Shown: in pieces, positions 14,552 to 19,977 of the stretch
How positions within the stretch are numbered: position 1 is the first letter of the stretch
How the letters are laid out: each line of letters starts with the position of its first letter
From: an uncultured Methylococcaceae bacterium
GTDB taxonomy: Bacteria; Pseudomonadota; Gammaproteobacteria; Methylococcales; Methylomonadaceae
Assembly (NCBI GenBank): GCA_913009515.1
Contig: CAJVYO010000005.1
Location: 1 to 19,977 of the forward strand
Direction: 5' to 3'
DNA: 19,977 bases
Program-made: the position numbers and the translations under genes
Notes under the pieces: generated by a model
Told to the model about the DNA's origin: nothing
Database searches by the model: none
The model's input: only the letters and a program-made list of their open reading frames with translations

Positions 14552-15496
14552 ATGAAAAACGAAAAAAAACGTATCGTAGTTTTAACGGGGGCAGGCATCA
14601 GTGCAGAAAGTGGCTTACACACTTTTAGAGATAAAGGTGGGTTGTGGGATGAATTTCCAGTAAAAGAGGTTGCGACCCCTGATGCTTGGGAAAAAGATAA
14701 AGCAAAGGTGCTGCATTTTTATAATCTGCGCCGCCAGCAAGTGAGAGAGGCCGAACCTAATAAGGCGCATTATGCTTTAACTGAATTAGAATCTGATTTT
14801 ATTGTTAATATCGTGACTCAAAATGTTGATGATTTACACGAAAGAGCAGGCTCAAAAAATATCTTACATTTACACGGTGACATTAAAAAATCACGTAGCA
14901 CGGTAAATCAACATTTGCTTTATGAACTGGATCAAAAAGATATACATATCGGTGATAAATGTGAGGAAGGAAGCCAGTTACGCCCGCATATTGTTTGGTT
15001 TGGTGAGGCAGTTCCCGAAATTAACAATGCAAAAAAACTGATTGAACAAGCCGATTGTTTAATTATCATTGGTACCTCTTTAGAAGTTTATCCAGCAGCA
15101 GATTTACTGTATTACCTACGGGGAGGCAAACCTATTTTCCTTATTTCACCTGAAATGAATCATATTCCTGATGGCGTTACTTTTTATCAAGGTGTCGCTA
15201 CAGATCAAGTGCCTATTATCGTAAAGAAATTGCTGAATATGCATGATTTAGAAGCAACAGCAACATTTAAAAATAATTTTAAGGATAATAATATGAGTGA
15301 AGAAAACAAAGGACCTTATACCAAAGTAGACGGAAAAATGTCAGACAGAGGTATTTGGGCTGCTGAAATGGATCCTGAGGCGGAAGATAAATTTGATAAA
15401 TATCTGCATCTTGTAGCAGTTAATAAGGCGGCTAAGGCGGAAATTGCCCGCCGTGAATTGGATGCAATCTACGAAGAACTACTAGAAGATTTTTAA
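14552..15496 (+). CDS. Sir2 family NAD-dependent deacylase lacking the zinc ribbon, with in-frame C-terminal extension
   Basis: Residues 1 to about 235 are a sirtuin: TGAGISAESGLHTFRD (12-27, NAD binding), TQNVDDLHERAG (89-100), catalytic His108 in LHLHGD, LRPHIVWFGEAVP, and IIIGTSLEVYPAADLL. Tyr57 and Arg60 in FYNLRRQQ match the Y-x-x-R pair that CobB and SIRT5 use to recognise succinyl/malonyl-lysine. The zinc-binding cysteines are absent: between His108 and LRPHIVWFGE there is a single Cys where the usual family has four. This zinc-less branch exists in other bacteria. About 247 codons would suffice for the enzyme; the frame runs on for an acidic 67-residue tail starting at Met248 with its own ribosome-binding site (separate entry). 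This is the last gene of the plus-strand island. It is a deacylase-type sirtuin rather than the NADase SIR2 of Thoeris/DSR systems, judged by the compact domain alone. Confidence 0.88.
   Translation: MKNEKKRIVVLTGAGISAESGLHTFRDKGGLWDEFPVKEVATPDAWEKDKAKVLHFYNLRRQQVREAEPNKAHYALTELESDFIVNIVTQNVDDLHERAGSKNILHLHGDIKKSRSTVNQHLLYELDQKDIHIGDKCEEGSQLRPHIVWFGEAVPEINNAKKLIEQADCLIIIGTSLEVYPAADLLYYLRGGKPIFLISPEMNHIPDGVTFYQGVATDQVPIIVKKLLNMHDLEATATFKNNFKDNNMSEENKGPYTKVDGKMSDRGIWAAEMDPEAEDKFDKYLHLVAVNKAAKAEIARRELDAIYEELLEDF
15281..15496 (+). CDS. Possible separate 67-aa acidic protein from an internal start in the sirtuin frame
   Basis: Inside the sirtuin frame, AAGGA (15281-15285) lies 7 nt before ATG 15293, an excellent translation start in the same frame. 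The 67-residue product begins MSEENKGPYTKVDGKMSDRG, contains AAEMDPEAEDKFDKYLHLVAVNKAAKAEIARRELDAIYEELLEDF, and looks like an independent small helical acidic protein rather than sirtuin sequence. The junction (residues about 235-247) is a low-complexity Asn/Lys-rich linker. Either two genes fused by loss of a stop codon, or one fusion protein with an additional short isoform. The entry starts at the ribosome-binding site; the coding part is 15293-15496. Confidence 0.5.
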   Translation, partial: KDNNMSEENKGPYTKVDGKMSDRGIWAAEMDPEAEDKFDKYLHLVAVNKAAKAEIARRELDAIYEELLEDF

Positions 15497-15513
15497 TAAT
15501 TATTTTGTAAAAT

Positions 15514-15584
15514 ATCTGATGTGTCAGCACTTTTATAGACATAAAATTATGTGTGTTGCCTTAAATAGTGCGTCGACATCAGAT
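15514..15584. repeat. Nested inverted repeat, 71 bp
   Basis: Outer arms ATCTGATGT (15514-15522) and ACATCAGAT (15576-15584) are perfect reverse complements. After a 4x4 mismatch, GCACT (15527-15531) pairs with AGTGC (15567-15571). Inside the loop a further palindrome, ACATAA-aa-TTATGT, can form. It starts 18 nt after the sirtuin stop, so the RNA could stabilise or end that transcript, or the DNA could be a small repeat element. There is no T tract, which argues against simple intrinsic termination. Confidence 0.55.
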
Positions 15585-15610
15585 CGTGAAAAAAACCTTT
15601 AGAGGTGAGC

Positions 15611-15629
15611 TTACGCCAGCATAGCGTAA
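15611..15629. repeat. Small palindrome TTACGC / GCGTAA
   Basis: TTACGC (15611-15616) and GCGTAA (15624-15629) with a 7-nt loop. Resembles one REP-type unit. It has no attached T tract and no nearby gene start. Confidence 0.35.
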
Positions 15630-15701
15630 ATTGGTATCTATTTTAAATTTCAGGGTAAAACAAATATCAGACCTGCAAGCTTTGCGCTTTTTGAGTGATT
15701 A

Positions 15702-15837
15702 GGGCTTCCCGTCTAAGCCGGGACAAAACTGAATATCACATAACTACCTTTTCCTATAAAATACAGATTTAAAGCTATATAAGGCTGTTTTTGTAACCTA
15801 TTGAAATATTTGGTGTCCCGGCTTAGACGGGAAGCCC
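15702..15837. repeat. 136-bp element with perfect 24-bp terminal inverted repeats (REPIN/MITE-like)
   Basis: The left arm (15702-15725, beginning GGGCTTCCCGTC and ending CCGGGACA) is an exact reverse complement of the right arm (15814-15837, beginning TGTCCCGG and ending GGAAGCCC). Each arm can itself fold: TCCCG-tctaagc-CGGGA. Two palindromic units in opposite orientation around an 88-bp AT-rich core is the arrangement of REPINs, mobilised by REP-associated IS200-like transposases; a MITE is the alternative. Left flank ends ATTA and right flank starts AATTA; no clear target duplication. The core encodes nothing. Confidence 0.75.
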
Positions 15838-15849
15838 AATTAAGTTAAT

Positions 15850-15879
15850 GGGGCAAATTTAGCCTTCGCCCCAATTTTT
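15850..15879 (+). terminator. Intrinsic terminator after the island
   Basis: GGGGC (15850-15854) pairs with GCCCC (15868-15872), followed by AATTTTT. The T tract lies on the plus strand, so it would stop transcripts coming from the sirtuin side, just before the 3' end of the convergent deaminase gene. On the minus strand the hairpin lies right after the deaminase stop and could also mark that mRNA end, though without a T tract. Confidence 0.6.
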
Positions 15880-15881
15880 AA

Positions 15882-16889
15882 CTAAATAATACTTGAGTCT
15901 ACGCGGTCGCAATAATGCTTTTTTTGCTGGGGACTGATAAAACTGGCATTAAAGGAATTTTTAGCACTGATAACGAGTTCTTTTTTAGTAAGATTTAAGG
16001 CGGTGGCAATATCAATATAATTTTGATTAAGATAACCGCCAAAATAAGCGGGGTCATCACTATTAATGGTGGTGATAATGCCCCTGTTGAGCATTTTTTG
16101 ATAATTATGTTCAGCTAAGGCGTCAAAAACATGCAATTTAACATTGGAAAGTGGACAAATGGTCAGCGGTATTTGTTCGTTAATTAAGCGGGTCATCAGT
16201 GCTTCATCTTCTATCGCTCGTACGCCATGATCAATACGAGAAACTTTCAAAATATCTAAGGCTTGCCATATATAAGCCGGTGAACCTTCTTCACCTGCAT
16301 GAGCAACCGTTAGTAATCCCATATCGCGTGCTTTTTTAAAGACCGCTGCAAATTTAGCAGGAGGGTGCCCAATTTCTGATGAATCTAAGCCGACCGCAAT
16401 GATTTTATCTAAATGTCCTTCCGCTTGTTGCAAGGTTTTAAAGGCATCGGCTTCATCTAAATGTCTTAAAAAACACATAATTAAGTTTGAAGAAATACCG
16501 AGTATTTTTTTAGCATCGCTGAGTGCATGATGAATGCCATTAATCGCCACATCAAAATGAATGCCTCGATGGGTGTGTGTTTGCGGGTCATAAAAAATTT
16601 CAGTATGCAGAACATTATCTTCATGGCATTTTTTAAGATAATGCCACGTGAGATCATAAAAATCTTGCTCGGTTATCAGCACTGATGCACCAGCGTAATA
16701 GATATTTAAAAAGTCTTGAAGATTATGAAATTGATAAGCGGCTTGAACGTCATCGACTGATTTGAAAGGAATATCGATTTTATTTTTTTTACTTAACTGA
16801 AACATTAATTCAGGTTCAAGAGAGCCTTCAATATGGATGTGTAATTCAGCTTTAGGGAGTTGTTTTATAAATTCTGTAATAGCTGACAT
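15882..16889 (-). CDS. add: Adenine deaminase of the adenosine-deaminase superfamily
   Basis: A 335-aa amidohydrolase with LPKAELHIHIEGSLEPELMF (metal-binding His-x-His), TVAHAGEEG, RIDHGVRA and NSDDPAYFGGY. Stretches such as YDPQTHTHRG, VGLDSSEIGHPPAKF, LTICPLSNVKL and especially SDDPAYFGGY mark the adenine deaminase branch (fungal Aah1 and Pseudomonas type), which deaminates adenine to hypoxanthine, rather than true adenosine deaminase, although pipelines often name it add. It acts in purine salvage in the cytosol. It is the first core gene right of the island, reads toward it, and lies 51 nt downstream of a tRNA-Arg on the same strand, perhaps on one transcript. The start is ATG 16889, preceded by GGAGCA. 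Confidence 0.88.
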   Translation of the reverse strand: MSAITEFIKQLPKAELHIHIEGSLEPELMFQLSKKNKIDIPFKSVDDVQAAYQFHNLQDFLNIYYAGASVLITEQDFYDLTWHYLKKCHEDNVLHTEIFYDPQTHTHRGIHFDVAINGIHHALSDAKKILGISSNLIMCFLRHLDEADAFKTLQQAEGHLDKIIAVGLDSSEIGHPPAKFAAVFKKARDMGLLTVAHAGEEGSPAYIWQALDILKVSRIDHGVRAIEDEALMTRLINEQIPLTICPLSNVKLHVFDALAEHNYQKMLNRGIITTINSDDPAYFGGYLNQNYIDIATALNLTKKELVISAKNSFNASFISPQQKKHYCDRVDSSII

Positions 16890-16940
16890 AGTCTGCTCCG
16901 CGATTGACGTTTAGAACAAGGTTTATAGCGTGTGAATTTA

Positions 16941-17017
16941 TGGTGCGCCCGAGATGATTCGAACATCCGACATTCGCCTTCGGAGGGCGACACTCTATCC
17001 AGCTGAGCTACGGGCGC
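16941..17017 (-). tRNA. tRNA-Arg (anticodon CCG)
   Basis: The minus strand reads GCGCCCGTAGCTCAGCTGGA at the 5' end, has an anticodon stem TCGCC/GGCGA around loop CTCCGAA (anticodon CCG), a T arm around TTCGAAT, and closes with CGGGCGC plus A73 and an encoded CCA. It is 77 nt and pairs throughout, with a G:U closing the T stem. It closely resembles E. coli tRNA-Arg(CCG). tRNA genes are frequent integration sites, but no duplicated 3' end was found in the window. Confidence 0.95.
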
Positions 17018-17131
17018 ATAGTTTGATTCACTATTCTAACGTATCTATTGCATGATTAACATCATCAAGGATAATGATTTCTTATTGTATTGGCTAAAGC
17101 GGTGTTAAATCACGGCATTAATTAAAAATTA

Positions 17132-17163
17132 TTGTTTACCTTTTTTACAAAATTTGTTATAAA
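17132..17163 (+). promoter_or_regulatory. Promoter of rpmB-rpmG
   Basis: TTTACC (17135-17140), 17 nt, then TATAAA (17158-17163), about 40 nt before the rpmB ATG. An AGAGGA ribosome-binding site (17193-17198) sits 5 nt before the ATG. This is the best sigma70-type promoter in the window. Confidence 0.6.
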
Positions 17164-17203
17164 GTTCGGCTAACTTTGAATATAGGCAGACTAGAGGAAT
17201 ATC

Positions 17204-17440
17204 ATGTCTAAAATTTGTCAAGTAACGGGAAAACGCCCTATTACTGGAAATAATGTTTCACATGCGAAGAATAGAACGAAACGTCGTTTTAATCCTAACT
17301 TACATCACCATAAATTTTGGGTAGAAAGCGAAAACCGTTGGGTACGTTTAAGACTATCTGCAAAAGGTATGCGTATCATTGATAAAAAAGGCATTGATGT
17401 TGTATTAGCAGATATGCGTAAACGCGGCGAAAAATTCTAA
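17204..17440 (+). CDS. rpmB: 50S ribosomal protein L28
   Basis: A 78-aa protein, MSKICQVTGKRPITGNNVSH at the N-terminus, then KRRFNPNLHHHKFWVESENRWVRLRLSAKGMRIIDKKGID, the standard L28 sequence of gammaproteobacteria at full length. It is a structural component of the large ribosomal subunit. It forms an operon with rpmG, 13 nt downstream, as in E. coli. Confidence 0.98.
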   Translation: MSKICQVTGKRPITGNNVSHAKNRTKRRFNPNLHHHKFWVESENRWVRLRLSAKGMRIIDKKGIDVVLADMRKRGEKF

Positions 17441-17453
17441 AGAGGACTAAACC

Positions 17454-17609
17454 ATGCGCGATAAAATTAAATTAGTTTCATCAGCGGGAACGGGACATTT
17501 TTATACTACTGATAAAAATAAACGGACTATGCCTGAAAAAATGGAAATCAAAAAATTTGACCCAGTTGTACGTAAACACGTTATGTACAAAGAAGCAAAA
17601 ATCAAATAA
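17454..17609 (+). CDS. rpmG: 50S ribosomal protein L33
   Basis: A 51-aa protein beginning MRDKIKLVSSAGTGHFYTTD, with KKFDPVVRKHVMYKEAKIK at the C-terminus, as in E. coli L33 but with four fewer N-terminal residues. It has no cysteines, so it is the zinc-independent form. AGAGGA (17441-17446) lies 7 nt before the ATG, in the 13-nt gap after rpmB. This gene is short enough to be missed by length-filtered ORF calling. Confidence 0.97.
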   Translation: MRDKIKLVSSAGTGHFYTTDKNKRTMPEKMEIKKFDPVVRKHVMYKEAKIK

Positions 17610-17679
17610 TAGCTTTGATTCTCTAGTTGCTTTATTAAGCTAAAATTTTAGTGTTAAGCCACTGAAATCATCAGTTTAT

Positions 17680-17703
17680 ATTCCCACGCAACCGCGTGGG
17701 AAT
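17680..17703. repeat. REP-like palindrome ATTCCCACGC / GCGTGGGAAT
   Basis: A perfect 10-bp inverted repeat with loop AACC, between rpmG and rnr. There is no T tract after it, so it is not a classical terminator, though it may protect the rpmG mRNA 3' end. The TTCCCACGC...GCGTGGGAA pattern is a well-known type of interspersed palindrome in proteobacterial genomes. The rest of the 227-bp gap is AT-rich with two TTCTTCACT copies. Confidence 0.65.
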
Positions 17704-17836
17704 GCCAAAACATAGCGTATTCCGCTTGCTCAAAAAATTCACTTTCTTCACTTTATTTTCTTCGTTGTTTCTTCACTGTCAGTATGCCGCAAGGTTTTAA
17801 CTTGACTCAATTTTTTAAAGACAGAACCTTAAATCA

Positions 17837-19977
17837 ATGACTAAACCTTCAAAAACTGACATCAATTTTAGTGATATTAAAGATCCTTATGCACAACGAG
17901 AATCTGAAAAATATGAAAATCCTATTCCAAGTCGGGAATTAATTTTACAGCTGATTGAAGAAAATAAGCGCCCCATGCGACGCAAGGATATTGTTGATGC
18001 GTTTTCATTACAGGGTGATGAGCATTTTGAAGCGTTACGTAGACGCTTACGAGCAATGGAGCGTGATGGACAATTAATGTTTAATCGCCAGCAGCAATAT
18101 TGCTTGATTGATCATCAAGATTTAATAGCAGGGCGTATTATTAGTTATCCTGATGGTTTTGGTTTTTTAAGTCCTGATGAAACCGGTGATGATTTATTTT
18201 TATCACCCCGTGAAATGAATCGTGTGTTGCATAATGACCGAGCTTTAGTAAGAGTGGTTGGTTTTGACCGTAAAGGTCGCCGTGAAGCAAAAATTATTAA
18301 AGTGTTAGAACATACCAATCATCAAGTGGTTGGACGTTTTATGAAAGAAAGTGGCGTACAATTTGTACAGCCAGATAATCAAAAAATTACCCAAAATATA
18401 TTAATTCCTTCTGGTGCAAGAAATCACGCGAAAACAGGGGATATGGTGGTCGCAACGATTACTGAACAGCCCACGATTCGTAGTCAGCCAATTGGTAAAA
18501 TTGCCGAAATACTGGGCGAGCATATGGCACCCGGTATGGAAATTGATGTCGCGATTCGTACCCATGACTTGCCGAGCATTTGGCCAGACGAAGTATTGCA
18601 ACAAATTAAACCCTTATCAGCCGAAGTAGACGAAGATGCGAAACAAGATCGCGTTGATTTACGCAGTACGCCATTAGTGACAATTGATGGCGAAGATGCC
18701 CGTGATTTTGATGATGCGGTCTTTTGTTCAAAAACGAGCAAAGGCTGGAAATTATTAGTCGCTATTGCAGATGTTTCACATTATGTGCAACCGAATAGTG
18801 CCTTAGATATTGAAGCTCGAAATCGTAGTACCTCGGTTTATTTTCCTGAGCAAGTGATTCCGATGCTGCCTGAAGTGTTATCCAATGGGCTGTGTTCAAT
18901 TAATCCGCATGAAGACCGTTTAACCATGGTCTGTGAGATGATTATTAATGAATCGGGTAAAGTGATACGCTCTAAGTTTTTTGATGCAGTGATGCGTTCA
19001 CATGCTCGTTTGACCTACAACAAAGTGTCGGCGATGCTAGAAGGTAACGATACGATTTTAAAAGAGGAATATAAGGCCGTCTTACCGCATTTAGAAGAAA
19101 TGTATGCCTTATATCAAGCAATGCGTGGACAACGTGAAGTACGGGGGGCAATGGATTTTGAAACCCAAGAAACACAAATTATTTTTGGTGAAAACCGTAA
19201 GATTGAAAAAATTGTCCCTGTCGAACGTAACGATGCACATAAATTAATTGAAGAATTTATGATTGCCGCGAATAGTGCGGCGGCTCGTTATTTGAATCGT
19301 AAAAAAATGCCGCGTTTATTGCGTATTCATGAAGGGCCTTCAGAGCAAAAGATTAAAAATTTAAAAACCTTTTTAGGCGAGTTAGGCTTACATATAGGCG
19401 GTGAAGATAAGCCGACACCGACCGACTATATGAAATTAACACAATCCATAAAAGGGCGTGCGGATGCCCATTTAATTCAAACGGTGTTATTACGCTCTAT
19501 GTCACAGGCGGTTTATAGTCCTGAAACTAAAGGACATTTTGGGCTTGCACTCGATGCTTATACCCATTTCACTTCACCAATTCGCCGCTACCCTGATTTA
19601 ATGGTGCATCGTGCCATTCGTCATTGTTTAGCGGACAAGTCACCGGAAAGTTTCTTTTGTGGCTTTTTAGAAATTGCGACCTTAGGCGAACATTGTTCGA
19701 GTAATGAACGTCGTGCTGATGAAGCCACACGTGATGTGGTGAGCTGGTTAAAATGTGAATATATGCAAGATAAACTGGGCGAAGGTTTTGAAGGGGTTAT
19801 TTCAGCGGTCACTGGCTTTGGTTTATTTGTCGAATTAAAAGATTTATATATTGAAGGCCTGATTCATGTCACTGCGTTAGGGCAAGATTTCTTCAAATTT
19901 GACCCTACTAGTCATCAGCTTAAAGGTGAACGCACCGGCATCAATTATCGGTTAGGTGATAGCATTAATGTAATGGT
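17837..19977 (+). CDS. rnr: Ribonuclease R (3'-truncated by the window edge)
   Basis: A 3'-5' exoribonuclease of the RNase II family that degrades structured RNA and acts in quality control. The visible 713 codons show an N-terminal helix-turn-helix (about 33-90), cold-shock domains (AGRIISYPDGFGFLSPD), and the RNB domain with IDGEDARDFDDAV, where Asp284, Asp290, Asp292 and Asp293 match the RNase II metal ligands. THFTSPIRRYPDLMVHRA follows, then an S1 domain from about residue 648 (GFEGVISAVTGFGLFVEL) that continues off the window. One open frame from ATG 17837 to the edge, without frameshift. The usual family length is about 800 aa. The ribosome-binding site is weak (AGACAG). Confidence 0.96.
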   Translation, partial: MTKPSKTDINFSDIKDPYAQRESEKYENPIPSRELILQLIEENKRPMRRKDIVDAFSLQGDEHFEALRRRLRAMERDGQLMFNRQQQYCLIDHQDLIAGRIISYPDGFGFLSPDETGDDLFLSPREMNRVLHNDRALVRVVGFDRKGRREAKIIKVLEHTNHQVVGRFMKESGVQFVQPDNQKITQNILIPSGARNHAKTGDMVVATITEQPTIRSQPIGKIAEILGEHMAPGMEIDVAIRTHDLPSIWPDEVLQQIKPLSAEVDEDAKQDRVDLRSTPLVTIDGEDARDFDDAVFCSKTSKGWKLLVAIADVSHYVQPNSALDIEARNRSTSVYFPEQVIPMLPEVLSNGLCSINPHEDRLTMVCEMIINESGKVIRSKFFDAVMRSHARLTYNKVSAMLEGNDTILKEEYKAVLPHLEEMYALYQAMRGQREVRGAMDFETQETQIIFGENRKIEKIVPVERNDAHKLIEEFMIAANSAAARYLNRKKMPRLLRIHEGPSEQKIKNLKTFLGELGLHIGGEDKPTPTDYMKLTQSIKGRADAHLIQTVLLRSMSQAVYSPETKGHFGLALDAYTHFTSPIRRYPDLMVHRAIRHCLADKSPESFFCGFLEIATLGEHCSSNERRADEATRDVVSWLKCEYMQDKLGEGFEGVISAVTGFGLFVELKDLYIEGLIHVTALGQDFFKFDPTSHQLKGERTGINYRLGDSINVM

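Larger units (their letters stand above)
15497..15881. other. Gene-free spacer crowded with inverted repeats
   Basis: 385 bp between the end of the sirtuin frame and the stop of the convergent deaminase gene. No gene was found on either strand. It contains, in order, a 71-bp nested inverted repeat, a small TTACGC/GCGTAA palindrome, a 136-bp element with perfect 24-bp terminal inverted repeats, and a terminator hairpin; each is listed separately. It forms the right border of the accessory island. Confidence 0.7.

Noticed and set aside
14552..15496. Sirtuin as a Thoeris or DSR-type NADase effector
   Set aside because: The domain is a compact CobB-like deacylase with the Y-x-x-R pair; there is no SLOG, TIR or large C-terminal sensor domain.
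15514..15584. Integron attC site
   Set aside because: The arms lack the RYYYAAC/GTTRRRY core sites expected of attC, and no integron integrase is present.
16941..17017. tRNA-Arg as integration site of the island
   Set aside because: The adenine deaminase gene lies between them, no integrase is present and no copy of the tRNA 3' end was found at the left border in the window.
18401..19812. Several open frames on both strands within 18401-19812
   Set aside because: All lie inside rnr, whose frame is continuous from 17837 to the edge with conserved RNase II motifs.
17837..19977. Suspected frameshift in rnr
   Set aside because: An apparent frame change came from miscounting the start by 2 nt; with ATG at 17837 the codons stay in one frame through the S1 domain.

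Overview
The window looks like chromosome of an AT-rich gammaproteobacterium. The core genes support this: yqgE-ruvX next to pgeF, an RnfA-type subunit, rpmB-rpmG followed by RNase R, and a tRNA-Arg(CCG) with encoded CCA. A methanotroph-like or sulfur-oxidiser-like lineage would fit the style of the genes and the abundant palindromic repeats, but the sequence alone does not settle the genus.

Layout. Bases 1-2001 hold core genes: the tail of pgeF (+), then on the minus strand rnfA, a 58-aa Cys4 membrane protein resembling NqrM, yqgE and ruvX, packed as one operon. Just upstream of rnfA lies the N-terminal stump of a TnpB/OrfB-type transposase gene, whose TGA overlaps the rnfA ATG. Next comes a replication-protein-like winged-helix gene (2194-3069, minus) and about 650 bp of AT-rich DNA without genes (3070-3721).

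Bases 3722-15496 are an accessory island, all on the plus strand: an AddB-like PD-(D/E)XK protein and an AddA-like UvrD helicase-nuclease (2 nt apart); an McrB AAA+ GTPase with an EVE-like N-terminal domain and its nuclease partner McrC (8-nt overlap, GTG start); a class I/II-type zinc deacetylase (HDAC fold); an unrecognised 155-aa protein; and a zinc-ribbon-less sirtuin with the CobB/SIRT5 Y-x-x-R signature, in frame with a 67-aa tail that has its own strong ribosome-binding site. The first four genes are typical of anti-phage or DNA-restriction loci: McrBC restricts modified DNA and AddAB-type enzymes process DNA ends. Two unrelated deacylases bracketing an orphan gene beside McrBC is the least familiar part.

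Bases 15497-15881 are gene-free but full of inverted repeats: a nested 71-bp structure, a small palindrome, a 136-bp element with perfect 24-bp terminal inverted repeats (REPIN/MITE-like), and a terminator. Bases 15882-19977 return to core genes: an adenine-deaminase-type add gene (minus), tRNA-Arg (minus), rpmB and rpmG (plus, with a good sigma70-type promoter), a REP-like palindrome, and rnr, which runs off the right edge.

No CRISPR array, rRNA gene, integrase, intact insertion sequence or complete prophage module was seen. All functional statements come from motifs read by eye; no database search was run.
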